From Chloroflexota bacterium (GTDB lineage Bacteria; Chloroflexota; Anaerolineae; Aggregatilineales; Phototrophicaceae), in the NCBI GenBank assembly GCA_026706445.1, contig JAPOYT010000156.1:1-56410 (forward strand): a stretch of 56,410 nt of DNA, given 5' to 3'. Each line of letters begins with the position of its first letter. Within the stretch, counting starts at the first letter, position 1. The position numbers were made by a program, and so were the translations under genes. Below the pieces are notes generated by a model. That model was not told the DNA's origin, made no database searches, and worked only from the letters and a program-made list of their open reading frames with translations. Positions 25,125 through 33,655 of the stretch are shown in pieces.

Positions 25125-26011
25125 GCGCAACCGGCTTCGTCATCCCGACTGCGCCACAATTTGATTTCCAGCGGACCGTGCTCAGCCACGGCTGGTTGAT
25201 GCTGCCTCCTTTCACTTGGGATGGAGAATGCGGCGCACTCGGCTACACCTATGAAACCGCCGCCGGAAATGTGCTGCAGCTTCGCATCCGCGGCGCGCAA
25301 GAGGGCGTTCAGGCGCAGTTGTCAGATTCCGCGCCAATCACTGCAAGTCTTGAAGCGGAACTCCGCGGCGCGGTCGGAAGGATGCTCAATATCGATTGGG
25401 ATCTGAGCGCGTTTTACACCGCCATGCGCGCCCACCAGGGCTACGATTGGCTAGAAACCGAGCGCCGCGGCCGCATCTTGATCGCGCCGAGCTTGTGGGA
25501 GGACCTGGCGAAAGTGCTGCTGACGACCAATTGCAGCTGGTCGCAGACGGTGAATATGTGCCAGCAGCTTTGTCTTTTGGGCGCGCCCCATCCTAAAATT
25601 GAAGGCTGTCACGCTTTTCCGAAGCCGACGCGCGTCGCCACAATGGACTTCGCCCAATTTGCCGCGTCCGTCCGCGCCGGCTACCGTAGCGCCTATCTGT
25701 ACGAGCTGGCGGCGAAGATCGCGAAGGGCGACATCGATCTCGGCGCCTGGCTTCAGCTCGACAGCGCGGCGCTATTCAAGGCGGTGAAGTCCTTGAAGGG
25801 CTTCGGCGATTACGCCGCCGGCACGATCGCGCGGATGTACGGCCACTTCGATCACATCGCCATCGACACCGCCTGCCACACGATGTTCGCCCAGCGACAC
25901 AATGGCGGCGTCAAAGGCAGCGTTGACGACATCAAAGCGCATTATCAGCGCTTCGGGGAGTGGCGCGGGCTGGTCATGTGGATGGACATCATGCGGCATT
26001 ATGAGGATTGA
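25121..26011 (+). CDS. HhH-GPD DNA glycosylase (AlkA/OGG-like)
   Basis: Predicted 296-residue base-excision repair enzyme. TTNCSWSQTVNMCQQLC near 135-151 is the glycosylase helix region, LKGFGDYAAGTIARMYG near 225-241 the helix-hairpin-helix and IAIDTACHTMF carries the catalytic Asp249. The lysine used by bifunctional OGG1 enzymes is absent from the hairpin (Asp there), so a monofunctional, AlkA-like activity is more likely. It starts with GTG inside the stop region of the DinB-like gene. Confidence 0.82.
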   Translation: MSATGFVIPTAPQFDFQRTVLSHGWLMLPPFTWDGECGALGYTYETAAGNVLQLRIRGAQEGVQAQLSDSAPITASLEAELRGAVGRMLNIDWDLSAFYTAMRAHQGYDWLETERRGRILIAPSLWEDLAKVLLTTNCSWSQTVNMCQQLCLLGAPHPKIEGCHAFPKPTRVATMDFAQFAASVRAGYRSAYLYELAAKIAKGDIDLGAWLQLDSAALFKAVKSLKGFGDYAAGTIARMYGHFDHIAIDTACHTMFAQRHNGGVKGSVDDIKAHYQRFGEWRGLVMWMDIMRHYED

Positions 26012-26168
26012 GTCGGCACGGAACCATGGCCGCAGAGACACCTAAGGCACGGATATGGATATATTTGCCATTGCCGGGGCGACCTGCTAGAGACTCGTCG
26101 GCGGGAAACGCGCGATCATTTCGACTATACTTGTCGGAAAGCATTGGATGTGGAGGAGTTCGGAGCAG

Positions 26169-26582
26169 ATGCGTCAAGATTGGACTTTGCTATGTACAGA
26201 GGTGAACTACCAGCAATATGGTACGATTGGTCTAGGCAATATTTTCAATCGCTTGAGGGTCTCCGAACCAAACCTACAGCCAGCTGATGGCGAATTGGTT
26301 CCTCTGGATCCGCCGATTCTCTTGGTTTCGCATTGGTCTGCTGAATACGATAGCGACAGGCGCGTACATCCAGCAATTGTGCAGCTCTTGGCGCCAGATG
26401 GCGATTCGGTGATTTGGGAGGATAAACTGGAATTTGACCTACGCGAGACAACATCATTCCGAATGATTTACGCAATGCCCAGCCTAAAGTTCTTGGGCAG
26501 TGGCATTTATGAGTTTCAAGTATTTCTAGATACGCTTGGCCCGATTGGTGAGTGGGGACGTGCTTGCCTCACAGTAATTTGA
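26169..26582 (+). CDS. Small conserved protein resembling DUF6941
   Basis: Predicted 137-residue protein whose start MRQDWTLLCTEVNYQQYGT and alternating strands (PILLVSHWSAEYD, HPAIVQLLAPDGD, GIYEFQVFLDTLG) suggest a beta-sandwich like DUF6941 proteins, whose function is unknown. The in-frame ATG at 26148 is seven codons earlier; 26169 follows GGAGTTCGGAG. The base composition is visibly less GC-rich than its neighbours. It is followed by a small basic-tailed gene 24 bases later. Confidence 0.65.
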   Translation: MRQDWTLLCTEVNYQQYGTIGLGNIFNRLRVSEPNLQPADGELVPLDPPILLVSHWSAEYDSDRRVHPAIVQLLAPDGDSVIWEDKLEFDLRETTSFRMIYAMPSLKFLGSGIYEFQVFLDTLGPIGEWGRACLTVI

Positions 26583-26606
26583 TAGATTCGAAGGAGTTGC
26601 TAGATT

Positions 26607-26768
26607 ATGCCAAAAACAACGTATGAGATTACAGATGACACCAAGAACGTCCTCTTTAGCCCAACATCGAAAAAGGTGTATGCTGACGACAAAAATGCGC
26701 CCCCGCTAAGAAGACGTACGCCGAAATCTACCAAGCCGAAGCCTAAACGCGTTCAGTCGGAAGATTAG
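26607..26768 (+). CDS. Small 53-residue protein with basic tail
   Basis: Starts MPKTTYEITDDTKNVLF at an ATG with AAGGAG ten bases ahead and ends in a run rich in Lys, Arg, Pro and Thr, which suggests RNA, DNA or membrane contact. No family is recognised. It shares the low GC and direction of the preceding gene and is probably co-transcribed with it, so they may have arrived together. Confidence 0.6.
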   Translation: MPKTTYEITDDTKNVLFSPTSKKVYADDKNAPPLRRRTPKSTKPKPKRVQSED

Positions 26769-26820
26769 ACCTACACCTATTCAACTTGCGTGAGACGCTT
26801 GCCGGCGGGTTTTTCGTCCC

Positions 26821-28260
26821 TCAGACGCGAATGAACCCCGCGGCGTCCGCCTTCAGCTTCGCCAGCGACGGCTCGTGCAGGTACATCATGTGGCCCGCTT
26901 CATATTCGCGGATGCTGACATTGTCGCGCAGGCTCGCGTCCAAGCCCATGTGCGCCAACGAGTAGTAGGCAGCCTGGAATGGCGTCGCCAGGTCGTACCA
27001 GCCCTGCGCCACCAGCACGCGCATGAAAGGATTCTTCGCGAAGGCGGCGCGCAAGCCCTCGCTGGTATCGGGGAATCGCCCGCCCTGATACTTCCAATTC
27101 TCGTTGACCTTGGCGTTCATCACCTCATAGTTGAGATCGGATTCGTAGCCGAGTTGGCCGCGGACATACTGATTGTACACTGCGGTATAGGGCGCCAGGA
27201 TGGCGTAGGACGCGGGATCAAAATCGAAAGCCGTGCCCTCGGCTGAAGCCATAATGCCGATGAAGCGCGAATCAAGGCGGCCAACAGCCCGCTTTTCATC
27301 GCGCAGCAACTCTTTGCAGAAGCTCATGATATTGATGCGCAGGTCGGCGCCCAGGACAAAGCGCTGCGTCAAGCCGGTGTAACGCAACAGCCGCTCGGCG
27401 ATGGCGGCGCGCTCTTCTTGGCTTATGCGGTCGCCCTTCGCCAGCGCCACGGTGTAATCCGACTCGGCCCAATCAGCCACCTCGCGCAGCAGCTCGCGCA
27501 AGTCGCGCCCCAGCAGCTCGTCGTCCAGCCGCCCGTGATAATGGGCGGTCGCGCAGAAGCTGGGCAGATAGAGCGTGTAGGGCAGATCGTTGGCTTTGGT
27601 GAAGCGCAGCGTCTGGAAGTTCATCACCGTCGAGATCAAGATCACGCCGTTGAAGGCGATGCCGCGGTCAATGAGGTGACCGGCGAGCCCGGCCGCTCGA
27701 GTGGCGCCGTAACTTTCGCCAGCGAGATAAAGCGGCGAGGTCCAGCGTTTGTTGCGCGAGAGGTAAAGACGGATGAATTCGCCGACCGCTTCCAGGTCTG
27801 CCTCCAGCCCCCAGTATTTCTCGTTGTCGGCCGGGTCAGCCGCGCGCGAATAGCCAGTGCCGACCGGGTCAATGAAAACGAGATCGCCCAAATCGAGCCA
27901 GGTGTGCGCGTTGTCAATCAGCTTGTAGGGCGGCGGCGGCATGAATCCTTCCGCGCCCATGTCGACTCGTTTGGGACCGAGCGCGCCCATGTGCAGCCAG
28001 ATCGACGCTGAGCCCGGACCGCCATTAAAGACGAAGATCAGCGGGCGTTCGGCTGGGTCCGCCTCCGAATCGAGCGTGTAGGCAGTGTAGAAGATCTGGG
28101 CGGCGATGAGCCCCTTCTCGTCTTTCAGCGGCATCATGCCGACGGTAGCGGTATAGGCGAGGGTCGCGTCGGCGAGCTCGAGCTGGTGGGAGGTGACGAT
28201 GGGCTCTTCTTCGGTGATTTCGGGTTTGTCATCCGCGCATTTCTTCTCAGTTTCACTCAT
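26821..28260 (-). CDS. Serine carboxypeptidase-like protein (S10 family)
   Basis: Predicted 479-residue alpha/beta hydrolase of the S10 family. NGGPGS at 89-94 is the oxyanion region, GESYG at 181-185 holds nucleophile Ser183, and Asp423 (YDLATP) with His457 (AGHMM) complete the triad. These enzymes remove C-terminal residues from peptides or act as acyltransferases; bacterial members are usually periplasmic or cytosolic, and no signal peptide is evident. The ATG at 28260, after GGAG, lies eight bases inside the MNT-HepT gene, so translation is coupled. An in-frame start at 28284 is less likely. Confidence 0.84.
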   Translation of the reverse strand: MSETEKKCADDKPEITEEEPIVTSHQLELADATLAYTATVGMMPLKDEKGLIAAQIFYTAYTLDSEADPAERPLIFVFNGGPGSASIWLHMGALGPKRVDMGAEGFMPPPPYKLIDNAHTWLDLGDLVFIDPVGTGYSRAADPADNEKYWGLEADLEAVGEFIRLYLSRNKRWTSPLYLAGESYGATRAAGLAGHLIDRGIAFNGVILISTVMNFQTLRFTKANDLPYTLYLPSFCATAHYHGRLDDELLGRDLRELLREVADWAESDYTVALAKGDRISQEERAAIAERLLRYTGLTQRFVLGADLRINIMSFCKELLRDEKRAVGRLDSRFIGIMASAEGTAFDFDPASYAILAPYTAVYNQYVRGQLGYESDLNYEVMNAKVNENWKYQGGRFPDTSEGLRAAFAKNPFMRVLVAQGWYDLATPFQAAYYSLAHMGLDASLRDNVSIREYEAGHMMYLHEPSLAKLKADAAGFIRV

Positions 28261-28951
28261 TTCGCGCTCCGTATTTGGCTTCAATCAGTCGATTCAATTC
28301 GGTGATAAGCGGCGGCAGCTTACAGGTGATCACATCCCACAGCACATCATGGTTGACTTTCCAATAGGCGTGGACAAGGTTATTGCGCATGCCAACGATA
28401 TCCCCCCAGTCAATATCCGGGGCAAGCGCCCTCGTTTCTTCGCTGACATGGTTCGCGGCTTCGCCTATGACTTCGACTTCTCTCACTAACGCCGACTCTA
28501 ACATTTCGTCACCTTCAATATCGGAGCGGGCGCGCCCGGCGGCATAGCGGCGGGCTTTCTCAGCCGCGTCCCGCATGTCCAACAGGCGCAGGCGGTCTTT
28601 GTCGGGCTTTTTCGGCATAGGCTTGCTCCTGCTGGGATAAATGCCGTCGACATCGTAGAGCGGCTCGGCGCTTTCAATGACCTCTTGGCGAATGTAAGGG
28701 CTGAGCGTCTGTGGTGTGCCCAAGTCAACGGGCCGCCCGATCAGCTCGCTCAAGTCCGCCTTTTGCCGCAAGATTGCATAGGCGTCGATTTTCGCTTCTG
28801 GCGCATATTCAATCAGCATGTCGATATCGCTGGCTGGACCGAAGTCTTCGCGCAAAGCGGAGCCAAAGAGCGACAGGCGCTTAATGGGGCGCTGCTTGCA
28901 ATAAGCGCGGATGGCTTCCAGCGGCAGTCGAAATTCTGCTGTCTCGCTCAT
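28253..28951 (-). CDS. MNT-HepT fusion protein, copy 1
   Basis: Predicted 232-residue fusion of two parts that are normally a toxin-antitoxin pair. Residues 1-105 are a minimal nucleotidyltransferase with Gly30-Ser31 and Asp42/Asp44 (FGSALRED...SDIDMLIEY); residues about 118-230 are a HepT/DUF86 domain with the Rx4HxY ribonuclease motif at 189-196 (Arg189, His194, Tyr196). In separate systems MntA adenylylates HepT to silence it; in a fusion, self-modification in cis is possible. The gene is followed with overlap by the S10 peptidase. A near-identical second copy lies just upstream. Confidence 0.82.
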   Translation of the reverse strand: MSETAEFRLPLEAIRAYCKQRPIKRLSLFGSALREDFGPASDIDMLIEYAPEAKIDAYAILRQKADLSELIGRPVDLGTPQTLSPYIRQEVIESAEPLYDVDGIYPSRSKPMPKKPDKDRLRLLDMRDAAEKARRYAAGRARSDIEGDEMLESALVREVEVIGEAANHVSEETRALAPDIDWGDIVGMRNNLVHAYWKVNHDVLWDVITCKLPPLITELNRLIEAKYGARNE

Positions 28952-29097
28952 CGTGTTTCACGCCCCATGTTCGCGCGTGGAGGCGCTGTATAGCTGAATG
29001 TTGCAAGGGCCAAACCCAGTCGATGGGATGTGAATATGGGGTCTTCTTCGCTGCCTGCGGTTTTGTCATTCGCGCATTTTTCGGCTGAGTCACTCAT
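28948..29097 (-). pseudogene. Truncated duplicate of the S10 peptidase start
   Basis: Reads MSDSAEKCANDK...TSHRLGLALATFSYTA then a short unrelated end. The first 35 or so residues match the first residues of the S10 peptidase (MSETEKKCADDK...TSHQLELADATLAYTA). Like the intact peptidase it starts inside the end of an MNT-HepT gene. Its stop overlaps the start of the copy 1 MNT-HepT gene (ATGA). This shows that the duplicated unit was MNT-HepT plus peptidase, and that the upstream peptidase copy was later deleted. Confidence 0.72.
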
Positions 29098-29788
29098 TGC
29101 GCGCTCCGTATTTGGCTTCAATCAGACGATTCAATTCGGTGATAAGCGGCGGCAGCTTATAGCTGATCACATCCCACAGCACATTGTAGTTGACTTTCCA
29201 ATAGGCGTGGACAAGGTTATTGCGCATGCCGACGATATCCCCCCAATCGATGTCCGGAGCGAGCGCCTTCGTTTCTTCGCTGAAGTGGCGGGCGGCTTCG
29301 CCAATGATTTCTATCGCTTTCACCAGAGCGAGATCCAGCATTTCATCGCTATCTATATCGGCGCGTGTTCGTCCGGTAGCAATGCGGCGGGCTTTCTCAG
29401 CCGCGTCCCGCATGTCCAGCAGGCGCAGGCGGTCTCTATCCGGCTTTTTCGGCATAGGCTTTCTCCTGCTGGGATAGATGCCGTCGACATCGTAGAGCGG
29501 CTCGGCGCTTTCGATGACCTCTTGGCGAATGTAAGGACTGAGCGTCTGTGGCGTGCCCAGGTCCACGGGCCGCCCAATCAGCTCGCATAAGTCCGCTTGC
29601 TGCCGCAGGATTGCATAGGCGTCGAGTTTCGCCTCTGGCGCATATTCAATCAGCAAGTCGATGTCGCTGTCAGGACCGAAGTCTTCGCGCAGGGCGGAGC
29701 CAAAGAGCGACAGGCGCTTAATGGGGCGCTGCTTGCAATAAGCGCGGATTGCTTCCAGCGGCAATCCGAAACCGACCGTCTTGCTCAT
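29090..29788 (-). CDS. MNT-HepT fusion protein, copy 2
   Basis: Predicted 232-residue paralogue of the protein at 28253-28951, with about 85-90% similar residues by eye and all motifs kept: FGSALRED with SDIDLLIEY, and the HepT motif RNNLVHAY. The start at 29788 (MSKTVGFGLPLEAIRAYC) matches copy 1 in length; an ORF start at 29824 would add twelve unmatched codons. Both copies share an AACACGATGAGC start region. The small changes lie mainly in the region between the domains (AAGRARSDIEGDEM against ATGRTRADIDSDEM). Confidence 0.8.
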   Translation of the reverse strand: MSKTVGFGLPLEAIRAYCKQRPIKRLSLFGSALREDFGPDSDIDLLIEYAPEAKLDAYAILRQQADLCELIGRPVDLGTPQTLSPYIRQEVIESAEPLYDVDGIYPSRRKPMPKKPDRDRLRLLDMRDAAEKARRIATGRTRADIDSDEMLDLALVKAIEIIGEAARHFSEETKALAPDIDWGDIVGMRNNLVHAYWKVNYNVLWDVISYKLPPLITELNRLIEAKYGARNE

Positions 29789-29918
29789 CGTGTTACACAT
29801 CCCCCCATGCACGCGCGCGGTCAATCAGTATACCATAAGCGCGCCTGGCGCTGAATTCAGCGCCATGCGGCAAAACTGCCATGCGCGGACGCCGCCCATC
29901 GCCGCCCAGCCTTGCGGG

Positions 29919-29924
29919 TATAAT
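29919..29924 (+). promoter_or_regulatory. -10 element of recO
   Basis: TATAAT 28 bases ahead of the ATG at 29953. It supports the shorter RecO start over the upstream in-frame start at 29881, which lies before the box. Confidence 0.5.
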
Positions 29925-29952
29925 CAGCTTGAGCAAGCAAGATGAGCGTCCC

Positions 29953-30744
29953 ATGCCCAAGCAACCACGCCAATTCCGCACGCAAGCCATCATCCTGAGC
30001 CGCCGCGACTTCGGCGAATCCGACCGGCTGCTGACGCTGCTCACGCCGGCGCGCGGCAAGATCCGCGCCATCGCCAAGGGCGCGCGCAAACCGAGCGCCA
30101 AGCTCAGCGGGCATGTCGAGCTCTTCGCCCGCAGCGATTGCCTCATCTACAAGGGGCGCAACCTCGACATCCTGACCCAGGCTGAGCTGATCGAGCCATA
30201 CCTGGGCTTGCGCGAAGACCTGGGGCGCGGCGCATACGCCAATTATGTCGCCGAGCTGCTTGATCGCTTCACCGCTGATGAGGAAGACGACGCCGGCGAG
30301 CTCTTTGCGCTGCTGCATCAGACGCTTGCGCGCATCGCTGGCGCTAACGATCCGCGCTTGGCGGCGCGATTCTTTGAGCTTCAACTGCTCGATCTGGCTG
30401 GCTTCAAGCCCGAACTGAGCGAGTGCGTCGTCAGCCGCCTGGAACTACAGCCGGCGCCGCAATTCTTCAGCTTCGAGGAAGGCGGCGTCGTCAGCCGAGC
30501 GGCGGCGCCGATGGTCGCGTCACGCTTGCTCGAGATAGACTTCGACACGCTTAAGCTGCTGCGGCACTTGCAGCGCAGCGCCGACGCCTGGGGGCGCGTC
30601 AGCAGCCTTCGCATCACGCCCGCCCAGCACAGCCGCGCCGAAGGGATCATGCTTGGCTATATCGCGCATCTGCTCGAACGCAAACTGGAGAGTGTCGACT
30701 TCATCCGGCGGCTGCGTCAGTTTTCGCCGGGGGCTCTTCAGTAA
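29953..30744 (+). CDS. recO: DNA repair protein RecO
   Basis: Predicted 263-residue RecO, which with RecR loads RecA onto single-stranded DNA and anneals strands. The N-terminal OB fold is clear (TQAIILSRRDFGESDRLLTLLT, then GKIRAIAKGARKPSAKLSG), followed by the helical domain. The four-cysteine zinc finger of many RecO proteins is absent; only one cysteine remains in the C-terminal half. The start at 29953 (MPKQPRQFRTQAI) is chosen from the TATAAT upstream and typical family length. Confidence 0.9.
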   Translation: MPKQPRQFRTQAIILSRRDFGESDRLLTLLTPARGKIRAIAKGARKPSAKLSGHVELFARSDCLIYKGRNLDILTQAELIEPYLGLREDLGRGAYANYVAELLDRFTADEEDDAGELFALLHQTLARIAGANDPRLAARFFELQLLDLAGFKPELSECVVSRLELQPAPQFFSFEEGGVVSRAAAPMVASRLLEIDFDTLKLLRHLQRSADAWGRVSSLRITPAQHSRAEGIMLGYIAHLLERKLESVDFIRRLRQFSPGALQ

Positions 30745-30773
30745 AAACGAAGAATCAGGAAGGAGGGGCTTAT

Positions 30774-31124
30774 CTACTCGCTGTCACCAGGTTCAGGGGC
30801 GAAACCCATACCGCGAGATGAATCCAGGATTTCCCTGATTGATACTAATTCTTCCACAACGCGGGTCATCAGGTCTTCAAGGTTTTCCAACCGCTTGGAG
30901 TGATCAAGAAGAATTCTGGAATGTTCTTGCAAAATCGTTGAATGTTCTTCCAGAATTCTCAAATGTTCTTGCAGGATCAAAGTGTGGTCATCAAGGCGCT
31001 CAACCACCTTATCAAGACGCTGTGAATGCTCTTGCTGTAAGCGAAGAACCTGTGTTTGATTGCTCACAGCCGTTTCCATGATGTCTTCCAGTCGACTGAT
31101 CCGCATGTCCTGCGTATTCATCAT
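30774..31124 (-). CDS. Coiled-coil protein with EHSxIL repeats
   Basis: Predicted 116-residue protein dominated by a heptad-like array (LILQEHLRILEEHSTILQEHSRILLDHSKRL, about residues 50-80) with Leu and His at regular positions, so it should form a long parallel coiled coil. Many Chloroflexota and cyanobacterial genomes have such small unknown coiled-coil proteins. The ATG at 31124 follows GGGGAG. No enzymatic motif is present; a structural or adaptor role is only a guess. Confidence 0.65.
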   Translation of the reverse strand: MMNTQDMRISRLEDIMETAVSNQTQVLRLQQEHSQRLDKVVERLDDHTLILQEHLRILEEHSTILQEHSRILLDHSKRLENLEDLMTRVVEELVSIREILDSSRGMGFAPEPGDSE

Positions 31125-31208
31125 TGGCAACTACTCCCCAATACCGCCTCTTGAGAAACGCCTAGGCTGATATACAGTTTAATCTGACACCACGATAACG
31201 CAAGATCG

Positions 31209-32303
31209 TCAAGAAATCAACTTTTGGTAGACCGCCACAGTCGCGGCGGCGATACGCTCATGGGTGTAATGCGCCAGGAAACGCGCCCTGCCCTTCTCGA
31301 TCAATTCGGCGCGCAAGCGGGATTGATCGCGCAGATCGCGCAGCGCTTGCGCCAAGGCATCGGCATCGCCTTCCGGCACGATAAGCCCGGCATCGCCGAC
31401 CACACCAGGGATGGCGCCGCTGTCGCTGCCGATGACCGGCACACCGCTCGCCATCGCCTCGACCAGCACGCGTCCAAACTGCTCCTTCCAGTTGGCGCGC
31501 GTCAATGAAGGCAAGACCAGCGCATCGAGGCGGTGGTACTCGGCCGGCAAGTCCGTCGAGGGTAATTGACCTAAGAAATCGATCTGTTCGCCGATGCCCA
31601 AGGCGCGAGCGAGCGCCCGAAACTCTGCGCGTCCACCGCCACCGCCGACCAAGCGCAGACGCCAGTCGCCGTCAAGCTTGGCGGCTGCGCGCAGCAGAAT
31701 ATGCAGGCCTTTTTCCGGCACCAGACGCCCGACGAATCCGATCGTGAAGGGACGCTCCGGGCGATCAACCGCCGGCTTGAAGAGATCTGGCGATGTGCCG
31801 AATTGCGGAATCGTCGCCAGCCGACCGCGGTATCCTTTCTGCCGCAGCACATCGGCGGCGCCGGCGGTACCGGCCAGCGCGTAGTCGGCTTTGCGCAGCG
31901 CCCAGCCTTCGCCCCAACTGAATGGCGGCGGATACGCGCGGGAGATATTCTGCCAGCTGAAAAAGAGCGATTTGGCGCCGCGCCGTCGAGCATGATAGAG
32001 CGCTTGCCAGGTCGCCAGGTTGTAGGGCTCTTCGTCGATATGCGCGATCTGGGGCTGCAGCGCCCGGATTTCCCGCCCCAGGGTCGGATAATGGTGCAGA
32101 TGGAAATTGCCGTTGAAGCGAATGGGGATCTCGCGAAGCTGATAGCCGGCGGTGTGGGCGCGCTCTAGCCGCTGAACGCCGCGCTCGTCGCGCCAGGACG
32201 GTGGCGCGAGCACGGTCAGGTCAACGCCGCCGCGCGCGATCGCCTCCAGTTTCGGCTGGTAGATGCCGACGATGCAGGCTTTGGAGATCATTAGGACGCG
32301 CAT
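31209..32303 (-). CDS. GT4-family glycosyltransferase
   Basis: Predicted 364-residue GT-B glycosyltransferase. The start MRVLMISKACIVGIYQPKLE, FTIGFVGRLVPEKGLHILLRA, and LVLPSLTRANWKEQFGRVLVEAMASGVPVIGSDSG with the donor-binding Glu are family features. It probably builds a cell-surface or exopolysaccharide sugar chain. Close by on the same strand, 42 bases upstream, lies a metallophosphoesterase, and other surface-polysaccharide genes lie at 34.6-37.3 kb. Confidence 0.83.
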   Translation of the reverse strand: MRVLMISKACIVGIYQPKLEAIARGGVDLTVLAPPSWRDERGVQRLERAHTAGYQLREIPIRFNGNFHLHHYPTLGREIRALQPQIAHIDEEPYNLATWQALYHARRRGAKSLFFSWQNISRAYPPPFSWGEGWALRKADYALAGTAGAADVLRQKGYRGRLATIPQFGTSPDLFKPAVDRPERPFTIGFVGRLVPEKGLHILLRAAAKLDGDWRLRLVGGGGGRAEFRALARALGIGEQIDFLGQLPSTDLPAEYHRLDALVLPSLTRANWKEQFGRVLVEAMASGVPVIGSDSGAIPGVVGDAGLIVPEGDADALAQALRDLRDQSRLRAELIEKGRARFLAHYTHERIAAATVAVYQKLIS

Positions 32304-32345
32304 GTTTCGTCCGCCTGCGGGAAACGATTACCTGTGACGTCTCGC

Positions 32346-32933
32346 CTAAATGATTTCGAGCGGCGGATCGCCACAGCGCGCGCTCGCGTCATAAACGCGA
32401 AAGTTGAGGTCGGGCAGCGACAGAACGCCATAGGTGCGGGACGAGGCGCGCGCGCACTTAAACGTAAAGAGCGAGCCTGGATTTACCAGGCAGCCCCATT
32501 CCGTCTTCATGTGCAGCGGCAAATGCGTATGGCCCGTAACGAGGACATCGGCTTTCAGCGAGCGCAGCACCATCTTCAAATAAGTCGCCGACAGATGATC
32601 GCGATACATGCCCCACATATTATTGCCCGGTTTGCCGTGACACATGTACACCGTCTTGCCGGCCAACTCCCCCTGCCAATCGAGAGGCAAGCCGCGCAGA
32701 TACTGCCGATTCTCCTGACGAAGGCCATAAAGCCATTCATCATGATTCCCACGTGCGACCGGGATCCGGCGCGCGCGAATCAAATCCACCACCCGGTCGG
32801 GGTCGGGTCCGCGACCAACCAAATCGCCCGCGCAGAGAATCCGGTCTACGTTATGATGTTTGGCAAATCGATCGAGAACATCCTCTAAGGCGGCATAATC
32901 GGCGTGTACGTCTGAAATGATTCCAATCTGCAT
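32346..32933 (-). CDS. YfcE/MJ0936-type metallophosphoesterase
   Basis: Predicted 195-residue binuclear-metal phosphodiesterase. The ligand motifs follow in order: GIISDVHAD (start), LCAGDLVGRGP, ARGNHDE, then CHGKPG and VTGHTHLP. This class hydrolyses phosphodiesters such as cyclic nucleotides in vitro, but in-vivo substrates are seldom known. The ATG at 32933 is the first in frame and no clear ribosome site was seen. Confidence 0.86.
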   Translation of the reverse strand: MQIGIISDVHADYAALEDVLDRFAKHHNVDRILCAGDLVGRGPDPDRVVDLIRARRIPVARGNHDEWLYGLRQENRQYLRGLPLDWQGELAGKTVYMCHGKPGNNMWGMYRDHLSATYLKMVLRSLKADVLVTGHTHLPLHMKTEWGCLVNPGSLFTFKCARASSRTYGVLSLPDLNFRVYDASARCGDPPLEII

Positions 32934-33500
32934 CCACTCTAGACCTTAACCGTTCACTACATCAAACATTATACGCCAGCTTCAGCGCGCTGTAGAGGCA
33001 GGATATTCCCGCCGCGTCGCCTCGGACGCGCCAGCAACTGCTCCCGGCAACCGGTACAGTCTCGCCGCGATTTCGGCGCGATATTATGAATAGATTCAGC
33101 CATCCTTTTGGATAAGGAGATTCAACCTTTAAGTAGTGAATATTTATTCATCTAACGTTCATTTGATTATGACAATTGTCTGAAAACGCTAGAGTTTTCG
33201 AGGCATTGCAGAAGGTGGCAAAGAGCCACTTTTCCGATGTTGGATGATTCTTACACTGAATTGCTTTACTTCTTGGTCAGATTATGATTACATAAGGTAG
33301 TATGGTATCTTGCGCTCTCGATCGTAACCAGAGGACTCATCCGCATGCAGGTTGTCCCACAGCGCAATCACCGCTTACGACAGCCCAACTGATGCAAACA
33401 TCATATTAGTAATCGGACCAACATTCTAGACAGAGATACAAGATGCCAAGCCATTCGAATCACTTTAGCGAAATGTACAACACTTCAAGGCGAGACGAAA
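32934..33500. other. AT-rich intergenic stretch
   Basis: About 570 bases without a supported gene; 33100-33420 is clearly AT-rich compared with its surroundings. A short GTGGC/GCCAC hairpin followed by TTTT occurs at about 33215-33232 and could be a weak plus-strand terminator. Otherwise nothing recognisable; it may be a remnant of transferred DNA. Confidence 0.4.
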
Positions 33501-33635
33501 ATGACCCGACTCACGCTACTGATCGCAACAATCGTATTGGTGATACTTTTGCTCGTCGTGCCGGCAATGGCCGGCAAAGCAACGGCGCAGGCAATTGCGG
33601 ATGGCGCCTGCCTAGCCTTCATCAGTCTCGTATGA
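33501..33635 (+). CDS. Possible 44-residue membrane or secreted peptide
   Basis: An ATG at 33501, following AAGGCGAG at a normal distance, opens a frame whose first 20 or so residues (MTRLTLLIATIVLVILLLVV) form a hydrophobic helix followed by PAMAGKATA, which looks like a signal-peptide cleavage region. The rest is 17 residues. It overlaps a longer frame that has no such features. No family is known; support is moderate. Confidence 0.42.
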   Translation: MTRLTLLIATIVLVILLLVVPAMAGKATAQAIADGACLAFISLV

Positions 33636-33655
33636 CTGGCGAGCGCCCGACGGGC

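Noticed and set aside
33215-33232. Hairpin plus TTTT in the AT-rich gap
   Set aside because: The stem is only five base pairs and no gene ends shortly before it on the plus strand, so it was not called a terminator.
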